From: Ziziphus jujuba
Lineage: Eukaryota > Streptophyta > Magnoliopsida > Rosales > Rhamnaceae
NCBI RefSeq assembly: GCF_031755915.1
Contig: NC_083383.1
Span: 4,034,001 to 4,098,000 of the forward strand
DNA length: 64,000 bases
Direction of reading: 5' to 3'
In this document: piece by piece, positions 1 through 12,398 of the stretch
Position numbering within the stretch: position 1 is the first letter of the stretch
How the letters are laid out: every line of letters begins with the position of its first letter
The notes under the pieces: model-generated
Databases searched by the model: none
Seen by the model: only the letters and a program-made list of their open reading frames with translations
Told to the model about the DNA's origin: nothing
Translations under genes and position numbers: made by a program

Positions 1-3000
1 TGAGCGCAAAGAGAGCATCAAGCGTGGGGTTGTGAAGTTTGTAAAAGCAAAAGAGAGTTTAAGCAGCTGTAGGAAATTAAATTAATTAATAATTAATCAG
101 GGAAAATTGGGGGGTTTAGAAAATCTGATGGAGCAAAATCTTAAAAGATTCGTCCCTTAAGTATCATTTTCATCATTGCTAATCAAGGAAGGACCACAAG
201 TGGATATATCACATATTCTGATATTCATATATATATATATATATATCTAATAGGGCCCCACATTAACATCAAAGCATGCCGCACGCGTGATCGTGGGACA
301 TCTCTTTTGGGTTGTGCTTTCATTTAACTTAATCATGTTGGTGTTGTTCATATTTTTATATAAACAACAATTTATCTGCTACACTTCATTGATGCTTAAC
401 ACATGCACCCATTTTTCTTATGGACATATATATATATATATATATATAGCAAAAATAATAATGTACGCAACCTTTTCACACAATCTTAATCTGCATCTCT
501 TGTGAGCTGATTGGTCCAGTGATCGATTAGCGGACCTTGTATTAAATATTTGGCTAGCTTATCATGATCAAAATTTTAATTAATATTTCATGATCAATAT
601 ATATATATTTTATCTTCTTTAACTAATTTTATTTTAAGAAAAAATTCCCATTGTAAGGTTTTCAAAAGTGCTACAGGAGTACCTTTTTCTTTCATGTACA
701 TATTTTAATTGAAGATATATATATATATTATAGTAAAATATATCACCTTTAAAATTTAATATATGGTATAAGATATGATGATTTATTGTGACCTGGCTTA
801 TCTTTTAATGAAGGGAGCTGGACAAAATTAATTCAAATCTTTACACCTGTTCATCATATTGATTTTGTTTGAATGAGCTAAAGAACTGTGCCGAGACTTG
901 TCAATTTGTTGAAAATAACACATCGTATTTTCCTGTCCTTTTGCTACCACTACCTTATTATTTTTTTTTTCTTCATGGACAACAGCACAGTATATAATAA
1001 GTTTTATTTAAAACTAATTTGAAAACAAACATTATTATGTTTGTTGAGAAAAAAAAAAAAAGTACTTTTATTTGGAAAAAGCTGACGTAATAACCACTGT
1101 ATAAATACGAACCTATATCTTAATTCATAGAAGAATTAATGACAAACTTACTTGGCAGGATGGTCCTTCAATTAAATAAATACTACGCATATAATGCTGA
1201 AATTATATGTATGGAAAATTTTAGTTTTTGTTTCATAAAACTATGACAAAAAGTTTTGAAAATTACAAACTTAAACGATAACAAAATTATTTAAATTCTG
1301 TATAAGCTTTGATGGCATATTAATATCATTAGAATGATCAAATAATCCTCTTTAATTAAAATTCAGTAGCAAGTGACTTACTAAGACCAATTGAGGGAAA
1401 CAAAATTTTGTTGTATTTTTGAGATCATATGGAAAGTAAATATGTATAATAATTTACCATCAAAAGTAAATGATAGGCAGTCTTATAGAATATAGCATTA
1501 AACTGTTTGATCGACCACATCACTAGATAAAATATGTAGTATTATTCATAAATTTTAAGACAAAAAAATATTTTGTAAAAACGTATAAATTCAGATTTTA
1601 TCTCAATTACTACCTGAATCATGAGATGCAGTCATTCTTACATATTAGTGTTTATAATTTTCTTAAATTTAACATACGAGGTCCATTATTATTTTCTTTT
1701 AGGACGAAATACACGTAAGAATAACAAATATAAAAGGGAAAAAAAAAAAAAGATTAAACAAACTAGGTAGGCTCTGTATTTTTCCTGTATCTTGAATATT
1801 GTTGTTTTCCTTTCAAAATTCAGATTATTTGCCATATTCGTTTTTTATTTTTTTGCCATAAACTAAATATATTTGCATGGTCTTAGGTGTTAAACCAATG
1901 AATGTGATTATGAGAGCAATAATTCATTACTTTCTGACAAATGAAACCCCATTTGAACACCCACAATTGGCAATTGGTCGTTAAAAAAATAAATAAATAA
2001 AATTAAACACGAAAAGAACAAGGCCACACCTAATAATCGAAAAAAGTACTGAGAAGAATGATTTGGTGTGAGTACCCACACAGATAAGTTTGGTGTACCA
2101 TCTCAGTCATCGTTTCTGTATAATTAATGATCCCTGCAGTACTTTTGATGGGTCCCATTATTCTATATCAAACTAAATCAGGTCCACTTAAATTTCCATA
2201 ATTAGGAAAATTTAGAGGACCGATGACTCATTTCTACAGTGTGGTCCGTCACACCGGATCATGACCTGGCATCAAAATTAGCCGTTAATTCCGGAATAAT
2301 TTCGTTTATCCAGTAAGATCCCAACCGGGCTAGAGGCTGACCAGATTATTTGGTTTGACTGGGGTTGGCTGGGTTTGGCTTTGGCTTTAGCTTTGGCTTG
2401 AGGCTTTGAATAGGGAAAACAGCTACTACAGCTGGAAACCGTACCAGGACAAGGAGGTAAATTGATGATTAGATTCCATTATTCCTTGTGTTCCTGAGAC
2501 CCAATGCCCCTAAAGTGTAAAAAAATAAAATTAAAAAAGAAAAAGATTGCATGTACTGGACACTAATATAAAAACACATAAACAAAATGGGGAAGACTAA
2601 TTAATTCTGCTATGCAACCACAGCGTTAGGGTATCTCATCAGAGCCATACACCTGTCAAGGGGTCCCACCGAACGCACATGATCAGGATCAAGATGGCTT
2701 CTTTTTTTTTTTTTTTTTACGCGGGGAACATATTTACCCTCAGACAGTCAGGTTGGATGGTTTGCAAGGAAAAATTAGATTGGGTCCCAGTGTATTACTT
2801 TGATGGCCAATGATGTTCATGGAGGATGATGGTGGTTAGGAACATAATGAAGCATCTCAAAAGAAATGAAAGAGGGTTAGTTGGCACTGAGAAAAATGAG
2901 TGTGTAACAGCAAAGAGAGGTCTGTTGGAATAGTTGGCAAATGTGTCAGTAAAAAAATAAAAAATAAAAAAAAAGCATGTCAAAGGAGGAAGCTAGCAGG

Positions 3001-3280
3001 CAAGCCTGGGCTTTACCCAAAAAAAAAAAAAGCAAGTAAGCTTGGGCTTGAAGTGAAGAACCCCTCCAATCTCCTCTTAAAAAAGAAATTTCTTTTTTAT
3101 TTTAAAAGGACAAAGGAAATGCATAATATAAGTGTAAGAAATTAAAAAGATAGGCAAATTACCAGAGTAAGGTGTGGAAAGGGAAAGAGATTAGGTTCTG
3201 TAATAATTTTCCAACAAGAGCAGTTGCAGTAGTTAGCCAGTCTTTTAAAATCATACATGTCACCTGTTAACTTTGGCAGG
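1..3280. other. Intergenic region, no gene recognised
   Basis: No coding region supported by homology or exon structure is visible. The sequence is AT-rich with AT microsatellites near 226-247 and 429-448, homopolymer runs near 1050-1063 and 2701-2719, and no convincing RNA gene. The last few hundred bases are presumably the promoter of the bHLH gene downstream. Short open frames here have no recognisable motif. Confidence 0.6.
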
Positions 3281-3284
3281 TAAG

Positions 3285-4403
3285 CAAAGTCTCTCTCTTT
3301 CTCTCTCTTTGTGCTCGCTTTTCTCTCTCTAGGCTTGTATCTTTATTTATGGTCTGTGATCTATAAAAGTTGGAATTTGATACTTCTTTTTACTGTTTAT
3401 GCAAGTGCCCAATTGGTGAAATTTGTTTTCCTTGTCGAATTTAAGCAAGCATTTGATTATTTGATGTCCTTGAAGTTAAAATCAAACTCTCAATTAAGGG
3501 ACTGCTAAAACCCTGCCAATTTCAGTTCATGCATAATTCAAGTAGAATTTGATGCTTCTTGGTCTTTTTTTGGATACCCATCTGTGAGTATCTTAAAAGG
3601 GTTCCTGCAATATCCCTTTTCTTGGTTATCGGGGGTCTATTGGTGCTTGGCTCAGACCTTCGACGCTTAGTTATTCCTCACCGGGACTCCTCTCGGCACC
3701 ATTTCTAAATCTACATTCACTACTTGAAGCTTCTAGTGATCCTCCTCAATTGGGTCGTAGTTGAAGAGATTCAAGCCTTTACATCAATCACATTGTGGTG
3801 TCTGATCGAGTAGATGGTATGAAAATCTAGTTCTCCTCTAAAACGAAAAAGAAAAAAGGGAATCTGCTTTCTTTTGTTAGTCTGGTGAGCTGTTACTAAG
3901 CTAATGTCATTGTTTGTCTATGTCTACTTTATTTATGCTCTGAAAGGTTCACTTTCTTGTCTGTGGGAAGCATTTTTCCTTTTTTCTCCTCTGCATTAGA
4001 GTAAGCTTGATCCTAGTGATTTCCTTTTTTTTTTCTTTTTTTTTTTTTTTTTTTTTTGGGGGCAAGGGAGAGGTAAGTAGCTGGTGCTATAGATTTTATG
4101 CCTGATATACAGGATTTATCCTTTCACTTTGTGTCTATGGGGATGCTGCAATAAGGGGCTTCTTTTACTTTAACACCCTATCAGTTCTATAAAGCTGCCA
4201 AGGTTACTTGTTCCTTGTTGAGTTGTGCAAGATATCACCAGTCAACTTTAGTCAAATTTACTTTGCCTTTAGATTCACGTTTTCCCTCTGTTAATTTCTA
4301 GTTGTGGCCCTCATATATAGTAACTCTTAAGTTCTGGTCTCCTTCTAATAATATATAGGTGGATTCCTTAGTTTTGGGAGGTTTGAACTTCTGAATTCAG
4401 GAA
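3285..4403 (+). promoter_or_regulatory. Probable 5' leader (with likely UTR intron) of the bHLH gene
   Basis: A CT-rich tract at about 3291-3332, typical of plant transcript leaders, precedes the bHLH start codon by about 1.1 kb. The interval holds pyrimidine-rich stretches (for example 4024-4057) and an acceptor-like 'ttctgaattcag' ending at 4400, three bases before the start codon, so a long 5'-UTR intron is likely. Its donor cannot be chosen from sequence alone. This is inference from composition and splice-site appearance. Confidence 0.4.
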
Positions 4404-6803
4404 ATGAGCGGTCATGAAAATGAGGATGTGGGGTTTCAACATAGAAGTGAGAGTATTCTCAATTGTCCATCTTCAGGGATGAGCACAACCCACCTGCCTG
4501 AAAAGGTTTCAGGAATGACAATGAGCTCATTGTCCATATTTAAACCTTCTAATGGCGCTGACCCTTTCTTTGCTTCTGCTTGGGATCCAATTGTATCGTT
4601 GAGTCAGAGTGAGAATTTTGGAGATTCTTCAATGGTTTCTCACGGTGAACTTTCCAATCCACCTTACCCTGTTGTGTTGGAAAATCAGGGAATGAACAGC
4701 ACCTCCCACCTTGTTCAGTATCCATCCGATTCAAGTTTTGTTGAGATGGTGCCTAAACTTCCATGCTTTGGAAGTGGGAGTTTCTCGGAAATGGTGGGTT
4801 CTTTTGGCTTAGCCGAGTGTTCCGGCATTGCTAATACTGGTTGTCCTCCAAAGTATACCCTGCACAAGGAGAAAGCGACTGAGAGGGCTTCACCAATTGG
4901 TGCACAATCTCATGATGGTCGTGAAACTGAAGACGGTGGTATAGGTTCATCATCCAGTGGGAAGAGAAGAAAACGTGCGCTAGATTCCAGTTCTCCATTC
5001 AGTCCAAACAAGGTAATTGAGTTATACTGTAATTGTATCATTTAAGATCCTGATTTTGTTGCGCTTTTATTATTGCCCAATATATTGAATTGCTTTGTTT
5101 CTGTTCTAGAATGCGGAAGGAGAACAACACAAGGATCTATCTGGGGAGAGCTCTGATGTTATGAAAGATCATGAAGAAAAGAAACACAAAGCTGAAGAGA
5201 ATACGAGTGGAAACATCCGCAATAAGCAGACAGGGAAACAATCCAAGGACAGTTCTCACAGTGAAGAAGCTCCCAAGGAAAATTACATTCATGTGAGAGC
5301 TCGGAGAGGTCAGGCTACAAATAGTCATAGCCTTGCAGAAAGGGTACTTTCCCATTCCAATATATCAGATCTCGAAAAATATTTTTGGTTTTATAAACAT
5401 CTTAAAAGTAATGGAGTTATCTGCTTGCAGGTAAGAAGAGAAAAGATTAGTGAGCGGATGAGATTGCTTCAAGAACTTGTTCCGGGATGCAATAAGGTAA
5501 TGAGAGATGGTCAATCCACTCCACTAAAGTTGTTCCTATTATTGATATAGAATACTAATTAGTTTTTTGTACCATTTACATTTCTAGATTACTGGGAAAG
5601 CAGTAATGCTTGATGAGATCATCAACTATGTGCAGTCGTTGCAACAGCAGGTTGAGGTATGCTATTTTTGCTTTCTCTGATGGAGAATTTAATCTCTTAT
5701 GAAATGATAGTGATCTGCGGTTATCTTGAATAATATGAATGGCTCATGGTTAAAAATATCTAATTTAGCATTTCCAAGGATCTTGTTAGTATGAGCTTTG
5801 TGAACAGAAAAGGAAAACGTATTGCAACCATCAGTTTTACCTTTATTTGATTCTAATCTTCCTCTTTTGAAAATGGAAAATGATCTTTAACTATATTTTG
5901 AATGGAATAAAGGGAAAAACAAAAGTTGATCCTTGATCAACAAAGAGATTATTTTCTTGCGAGGACAGCATTTTTCTGGTCATGTTGTTGCCACTGAATT
6001 GGAACTCTTGCAAGCTGTTGTACAGTTTTTGGTTCTCATTAATGCTGCCAACTAATTTCTTTTAAATTTACTGAACTACTAGATCGTTATTACATTTGTG
6101 GTTATGTTGAAATTTTGGAAAAACAAATCTCTACCAAATGATGTATAACTCCTTATTTTGTATCAGTTATAAAAAGGTGTTTTTACCTCTCATGTTGCAG
6201 TTCTTGTCAATGAAACTTGCAACTGTCAATCCTGAACTGAACATTGATATAGAACGAATTCTATCCAAAGATGTAAGTCAAGCTCAACCTAATGTAGAAG
6301 CTTATTGAACATTTAAAGTTAAAATTGTGCTCAATAAAAGGGATCAAACTTCTCATTTTTGTTTACAGATTCTTAATTCACGAGGTGGCAACGGAGCTAT
6401 TTTTGGATTTGGTCCTGGAATCAACTCTTCTCAACCTTACCAACATGGAATCTTTCAGGGAACATTGCCAACTGTACCCAGTACATCTCCACAGTATACT
6501 TCTTTGCCTCAGGCAAGTATAGGATCTTCTAGTTATTAGATTATTATTATCATATCCTATTTCTTGTCGAAAAATCAAAACACTCATGTAAGGTGTGTGT
6601 ATATGCAGACTGTATTAGACAATGAGCTCCAAGGTCTTTTCCATATGGGATTTGATTCCAGTTCAGCTATTGACAATCTGGGGGCAAATGGTAAAACTTT
6701 TGTTTAAGTTCGTTTATGCCACTTCAAAATCTAGTTATATTCAGTTTATTCTAACTGTAGAATGCTATCATGTTCAGCAGGGCTCTTGAAACCAGAGCTA
6801 TAA
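4404..6803 (+). CDS. bHLH transcription factor, CIB/bHLH74-bHLH49-like (8 coding exons)
   Basis: Predicted 432-aa nuclear E-box/G-box-binding factor of the plant bHLH subfamily that contains the CIB proteins. Coding exons: 4404-5012, 5110-5343, 5431-5496, 5588-5656, 6201-6272, 6369-6512, 6609-6690, 6781-6803; every junction keeps frame. The N-terminal half is low-complexity and Ser-rich, with a basic stretch (GKRRKR) near residue 190. The basic helix-loop-helix domain spans about residues 264-330. It has the H-E-R DNA-contact triad (His276, Glu280, Arg284) and a second helix ending in the family's conserved [20 protein letters not shown] block. The tiny last exon encodes LLKPEL, a C-terminus typical of this subfamily. 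The intron after exon 6 uses a GC donor. Family members act in growth and flowering control, some with cryptochromes; that role is inferred here. The exact paralogue (49, 62, 74 or 78) was not resolved. Confidence 0.92.
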
Positions 6804-7374
6804 TTTTGGAAGAGATAATGGTTTTTATTTCTACCAAACAGAGAATTTGAAATTTCCAGTTGACCGATTTGACTCAATCAGAAAGAAGGAAAAAAAAAAA
6901 AAAAAAAAAGTTAGCGGGGAAAAAAATATTTCTTCAGTTGTATAGACTCTCATTTCCTAACCGTTCTTCGAATTTTTAACAGAAGAAGATGACTTTTTAA
7001 AAATTACAAATCCTGTATATTCAGACAACAAATTGGAACTTTGATTGGTGAAGATGATTGTTTTTTATCTTATTTTATTGGTGTTGTAGATTCGGATTAT
7101 GTATGAAAAGCTTTTGAGGGGTTTTTTTTGAGATCAATGAAGGAAATGATTTTTGTAAAGTGCATCGACGTAAAAAAATGGTGGATTAAAATATAATTGT
7201 TTTGATTTGCACATAATTCCTTCAGAAAAAAGCCTCCACAATAAAAATAATGCAATAAATAAATTTTGTTGTGTTTTTCCTCTAGCTACCTGTATCTCAT
7301 ACAATGTCATTTACAGTGCCGAATCTTATTAGTTTCAAACTTCATTCCTTATGAGGGTGAAGGAGTGGAACTGT
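6804..7374. other. 3' flank of the bHLH gene
   Basis: The interval between the bHLH stop codon and the Copia remnant is AT-rich, with a poly(A) run at 6890-6909 and no coding potential. It presumably contains the 3' UTR and polyadenylation site, which cannot be placed precisely. Confidence 0.5.
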
Positions 7375-7539
7375 CATGTAAACAAATAAGAAAAATAATT
7401 TTCATTAAATACAACATGTCTTGATATATAAATTCAATGTGTATGTGGATCAAGACATTTATATCCTTTGTGTAATGGGCTGTAACCTATAAATACACAA
7501 GGGATAATTTTTTTTGAAAATTTATGCATACTTTGAGTT

Positions 7540-8480
7540 TTCAAATAAGGAAAACATTGACAACTAAAAATACGTAATCCAAAATTATCTGGATTTTTAC
7601 CAAAAAGTGCATATTATGGGGTTTCCTTACCAATTGAAGAGATAGTTCTCCACCTCCATCATTTTGAAAAATTTTGATTTTCCCGTCAAAATATTTCTCA
7701 ACAAAAATTTGAAATTTGAGAAAACAACTATAAAAATCAGATTTATTTTTAAGTGGATATAGCCAAGTATAATGAGTGAAATCATCTATAAAAATAACAT
7801 AATATTTAAATTTTTGGGAAGAAATAATTGGGGCAGACCCCTATAAATCACTATGAATCTTTTCTAAAGGGAAATTTGAAATAGAGCTATATTTATTAAA
7901 AGAAAGTTTATAACGTTTTCCAAGTTGGCAACTACTACTACATAAAAGTACTTTTTGTCATCCAATTGGAAACATTAATGACTTTCATTTTCTCTAAAGT
8001 TTGAAGGAATTTTAAATTTGGATGCCCCAATCGAGCATGCCAGATTGTAGAAGATGCTTCTTGAGATTTGACTGTAACAAGAGCTTCTAGATGTCCTTCC
8101 CTAAGTGCATATAAATCTCCTTTTCTATGTCCCTTGGCCAAAATCTATTGATTGTGATCCTTTATAACAAAACCAATAGAGTTAAATTCAAAGATACAAG
8201 AATTATCATTGATAAGTTGACTAACAGATAATAAATTCTTTTTGAGTTTTGGCACAACTAGTACATCATTCAGTTTAAGATGATACTTAGAGGTTTTAAG
8301 CAGTGCTTTACCTGTGTGAGTGATAGGTAAAGCTTGCCCATTATCTACTAAAATTGACTCTCTGCCAGAATAAGGTTTGAAGAAATCCAAGTTACCTCCT
8401 TGGTTTGTGATGTGAGCCGTTGCACCAGAATCGGCATAGAAATGTGGATCACCTTCACTGTTTATGTTCATGGCTGCCAA
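7540..8480 (-). pseudogene. Copia pol 5' part: protease, GAG-pre-integrase, partial integrase
   Basis: At 8480-8145 the minus strand encodes the aspartic-protease active-site region (ADSGATAHIT, carrying the DSG triad) and flap segments. From 8141 it encodes a GAG-pre-integrase motif (WHARLGHPN). The integrase core follows at about 7900-7650, with 'FIDDFTHYTWLYPLKNKSDF' and 'QNDGGGE' readable through in-frame stops. The family's protein cuts the polyprotein and inserts cDNA; this copy has lost the catalytic downstream part and cannot function. Confidence 0.8.
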
Positions 8481-8724
8481 AGCTTTTTGAGTATTCTCTT
8501 CTGTGGCATAATCATACCGATAATAACATTTGTTGGCAAGACGATTTGTCAGACCACAAATTTGACAAGCATCGTGATAGTTATGCTTGGTGGATTGTTC
8601 TTGTCTTTTCCAACTATTATTGCTATTGTTGTATTTTGGCTGAGGTGGAAAATATGAGGACTGATTGGTAAATTGACGTTTGAGTGGAGGAACCTGAGCC
8701 TCTTCCTCTAGAATAGCTTCTTCC

Positions 8725-9430
8725 TCAACGGTGTCCTCTTCCTCTTCCTTTTTGACTCATAAAGGCTTGATTGTGATCAAGCTGCTGCTGCTGCTGCTGC
8801 TTTTCTTCCATAAAATAAACCTGTTCATAATTTTGTAAAGACACAATAAATTGGTTAAAAGTTGGATATGGAGACTTTGATAACATAGCAACTCGAAATT
8901 CTTTATATTTTTTTTCCAAATCCTCTTGAAACTTGAAACACATTATCAACATGGGAGAGAGGCTTGTCAATAACAGCCAATTTATCACAAATAATCTTAA
9001 ACTTCCTGATGTATTCATCGAGAGTTAACGACCCCTTGCTTAGAGAGTAAAGGCTGTCTTTGAGCTGTGCTTCATTTTCCTTGGTGTTAGGCAACAATTG
9101 CTCCTCAAGAGATTTCCATATTTCATAAGCTGTATCCCCACCGATTGTTGTACCGAAGATTTCCTTAGTCATATTTGCTAGAAGCCCATCATTGTTAATC
9201 CAAGTATCTAAAATTGGATTTGTCACCATTTTGCCAGATTCTTCAATTTTTTTTTCTGGTGGTTTCTCTGAATTTTCAATGTGGTGTATAATTCCAAGAC
9301 TACGAAAGAGTGGCATAATTTGGAATCTCCAGAGTAAAAAATTTGAATTAGTTAGTTTGATAGAAATCAAACTAACACATTGATGAAAAGATTGAATAGT
9401 GAGTTTTGGCTCTTGGTCGAAAGACATTGT
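8725..9430 (-). pseudogene. Copia gag (UBN2 domain), frameshifted
   Basis: The gag region starts at the ATG near 9428 with the usual opening around an 'FLLWRFQI' motif, followed by the helical UBN2/Retrotran_gag region (segments reading 'EIWKSLEEQ' and 'LTLDEYIRKFK'). Around 8940 the frame shifts; the second frame continues with 'FNQFIVSLQNYEQ' and a CAG/CTG-encoded glutamine run (8781-8800) before an RG-rich tail. In the intact family this protein forms the cytoplasmic particle. No intact product can be made here. Confidence 0.8.
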
Positions 9431-9442
9431 TGAGAAACCAAA

Positions 9443-9453
9443 CTCTGATACCA
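9443..9453 (-). other. Primer-binding site for initiator tRNA-Met
   Basis: The minus strand reads TGGTATCAGAG, the usual Copia primer-binding site complementary to the 3' end of plant initiator tRNA-Met. It sits 15-25 bases upstream of the gag start codon, immediately inside the presumed LTR. Confidence 0.85.
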
Positions 9454-9911
9454 TTAAGAAATTTCAAGTAAATAAAAACTGAAAATAAATTTTCTATTTG
9501 TCTTCTATGTTTCTATTAAAGCTATAAGTATATATATATATATATATATACACATACAAATTTCCAACGGTACTAAATAAATTAGGAAAGAATTGATTTC
9601 TTATAACGAAATCATTCCTAAACTGATGAAGACTTATTTGGAAATCTTTGATTGTTTTATCCCCTGTTATATCGCAGCTAGAGCAGAGCATATTGCCAAA
9701 TTTGAATTTGAAGGATGAATATATTCCAACGGCTTTCCATTAATCAGTGCTGATAATCTGTTCTTCTTGATTAAGAGCTAGATTTGAGAAGAATTTATCA
9801 TATAACGATACAATTGCTTTTTAAAATTTACCTGAAAAGCAAGGAATTTGCTGTTGTAAAGTTAAAAATTTTCTATCTTAATCTTTTGCGGTTAAACAGT
9901 TTTTAACTACA
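9454..9911 (-). repeat. Probable 5' LTR of the Copia remnant
   Basis: The segment outside the primer-binding site contains a TATA-like alternating AT tract (9529-9550) in the right place for an LTR promoter. A candidate TG-starting end lies at 9911 on the minus strand. The inner end lacks a clean CA and no second LTR exists for comparison, so the outer boundary is tentative. Confidence 0.4.
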
Positions 9912-12150
9912 ATGGTTATTTTTGGAGGTTTTTTCGATTCCTAGCAATTAAACTATGTAAAAATCGATTATTTTGCCACAAATAATCTGTATTTATCATT
10001 CCTATAAAAAAGAAAATTCTGTTTTTTTCCCCTTTTTTTTTCTCACCCAAATTTTTTTGAATAGATCTTTTGTAGATACGTAGCAAATAGCAATAATCAG
10101 TGTTTTTTAGTTTACTTTTGACTTTCTTTTGTATGTGTGTGTGTGTTTTTTTTATAAAAAAAAAAAAGAAAAAAGAATATATATATTTTTTAATAAAATT
10201 GATTAAAACCAAAGGAATGAGGCGATTGTTAACAGGGTGAATTAGAACAGATAAAGGAGGCTGCCGCAGGTTGATTCTATTTCGGACGACATTCGTCGAA
10301 TATGGAATGGGGGGCAGGCAGGAAAGAACAAAATTCGAGAAGGTCAAACTCGTCAACCCGTATTGTAGTCCCCGGGTCAACAAATCTAAATTGAAGCCCG
10401 GCTGCCAAGATTGGCAACTCTTTAGCATCTGCTACGTGTCCATTCTAGAAGATGTATTGGTCCATTCAACAAGTTCAACTCAACGGTCAATGTATGCATA
10501 GTAGCATCCCCGCGTTGACCGTTGTTTTAAAATGGTTTAAGATTTCTTATATATCTCATTTATAGATTATCCAACTTGTGTTGCAATTTTGCCTTGCTGC
10601 GCAGTATTTAAATTTACTATGACAGGAATAAAGGGTCAGCAGTATCATTTGGCAATTTGCAAATATTAAGCACAAATAGAAAAAGGAAATATTGGGGAAT
10701 CACATTAATATCCAATGGAACAATCATCCTTAAAAATAACTTGTCCAAACTTTCAAAAATGAACCAAAAGTATTTTGTAAATTTGAATATCTTATTAAAT
10801 GGAAGATTCTGTTTTTGGAAAGTGTGCAGGACCCGAAATTTCAAAAAAAAAAAAAAAAAAAAAAAACTGCTAAAGCAATCGGAATATTGAATGTATATAA
10901 ATTTAAAGATTGTAAAAACATTTGTAAATTTATTTTTATGAAGTATGGGATGCGTGAGATGTGATACAGAGAGGGCCGTGGTCCAAGTACATGGGTAACT
11001 AGCAAGCGGTGGTGCCGATGCCGTGCCGGTGATAAGGAATTTGTCCCTTTCACTAAATCCACAGATTTTAATTTTAGAGTAGCATGCGGTTGTCTTTTGG
11101 GTAGGGTCTATGGAATGGAAACTGTGTAAGTGTGTGTTGTGTTGTGGTGGCACTGTAAATTACAATTTCATCAGTAGACACCATAATTCAGTAGAGGAAT
11201 GTATGTATGTATGTTCAATGCACCATGTCATGCGTAAAGGCCATTATTAGATCGTTAGTGGACAGTGGTCCAACTTTTTTCCAACCATATTTTTCGTGAC
11301 TTTAGTCTTAAATGGACCACCATCTTCCTATTTTCAACAACTTTCCAGTTTCTCTGAAAGAAGGGAAAAATAAATAAATAGAACAGCACAAGTCCATAGG
11401 TCTAAAATCACAAAAGCAGAAGTTCAGATTCCACAAGGACTTGATTTTGTAGGATGGTGTAGCAAAGCAGTTTCAATGGAAACTCCACCATTTCGATGTA
11501 TAATTGCTGTCAACAGCAGCAAATTTCAATCATCTTTGATTAACACATTAAACCTTCCAATTACAGTAACATATGTAATTGTTACACTGGCCATTCATTA
11601 TATATATATATATATACATATATTTTACATGGTAAGACATATCTTACCAAAACATAGATATTAAAACTTGTGTGAAAATGATAGCATTTTTTTTTTTTTG
11701 GGTGAATGTATGAAAATGATAGCATGCTAAAATGAAGAAAGGTCTACAATAGTATGAAACTGGCATTTTCTTTTTTGTTTTATCTTTTTACCTTTTGATG
11801 TTCTAGACATACTACAGTAGATTTTAGACGCTGGTTCTCCTCGAAAGGCAACTCAAAACCTAAATGATAGGGGCTGCTGCTCTTATGCTCCAAGCACCCC
11901 AAAGTGCCGTGTGGGGGAACAGATTCTATTTTCCAAAGTCGAAGAAATTCACAATTAGTTTCTGAGATTCACACTTTAATAAAGTGACAGAGTAAAGCAT
12001 CAAGAGGAATGCTCAAATCCTGCCTCAAATTGTAACTAAATTTCCTTGTTTGATGTTTGAACGACAATTTTTTCTTACAAAAGAATTGACACAAAAACAA
12101 AAGAATCAAAACAAAAACAAAAGAACAAAAAAACTAATAAATTGAAGAGC
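9912..12150. other. Intergenic region between the Copia remnant and CSLC12
   Basis: No gene is recognised. It contains a W-box-rich stretch (10339-10521), an A-run at 10844-10865, a GTAT tetranucleotide run at 11200-11213 and an AT microsatellite at 11598-11615. Open frames here are lysine- or phenylalanine-rich artefacts of homopolymers. Confidence 0.55.
10339..10521. promoter_or_regulatory. Cluster of W-box-like TTGAC cores
   Basis: Five TTGAC cores on either strand fall in about 180 bases: GGTCAA and GTCAAC near 10339-10355, GGGTCAAC near 10375, GGTCAA near 10485 and GTTGACC near 10515. The local GC content is above the surroundings. WRKY factors bind TTGAC[C/T] in general, but no adjacent gene start is visible, so regulatory function is only a possibility. 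Confidence 0.3.
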
Positions 12151-12398
12151 ATCACCATTTCTGATTGGGCCTCTATGTCTTCAGACTGTCGAACTGCTTT
12201 CTGTTCATATATAGCACAACTGTTTTCATGTTGGGAGGAATAGATTTGGAGTCAAGAGGTTGGAGGCATGCAGGAATGTAAGCAATCTCGGCCCTCTACA
12301 ACCTCCCCTTGGCAGATCTTTCTCAATGGACTTTGATATGATAACCACCGGTGTTCTATATCATTCACAAATCCCTACAATGTCCTATCATTTTCTGT
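12150..12398 (-). other. CSLC12: Probable 3' UTR of CSLC12
   Basis: About 250 bases beyond the stop codon are less AT-rich than the flank and carry no coding motif, consistent with a 3' UTR. The polyadenylation site was not located. Confidence 0.35.

Larger units (their letters stand above)
7375..9911 (-). mobile_element. Truncated Ty1/Copia LTR-retrotransposon remnant
   Basis: Read on the minus strand the order is probable 5' LTR (about 9454-9911), tRNA-iMet primer-binding site (9443-9453), gag (UBN2-type), protease, GAG-pre-integrase, part of the integrase core, then a short conserved block that normally precedes reverse transcriptase and contains HKGYKCLDP (about 7430-7460). Reverse transcriptase, RNase H and the 3' LTR are absent. 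The frame is broken near 8940 in gag and by stops in the integrase section, and sequence between the integrase core and the pre-RT block appears deleted. No second LTR or target-site duplication is visible, so the element is a dead fragment. It lies tail-to-tail with the bHLH gene. Confidence 0.85.

Noticed and set aside
3311..3508. 65-codon frame upstream of the bHLH gene
   Set aside because: Starts with GTG and not ATG, no similarity recognised; more likely part of the 5' leader or UTR intron.
9916..10428. 170-codon minus-strand frame
   Set aside because: Composed largely of homopolymer-derived Phe/Lys stretches; not coding-like.
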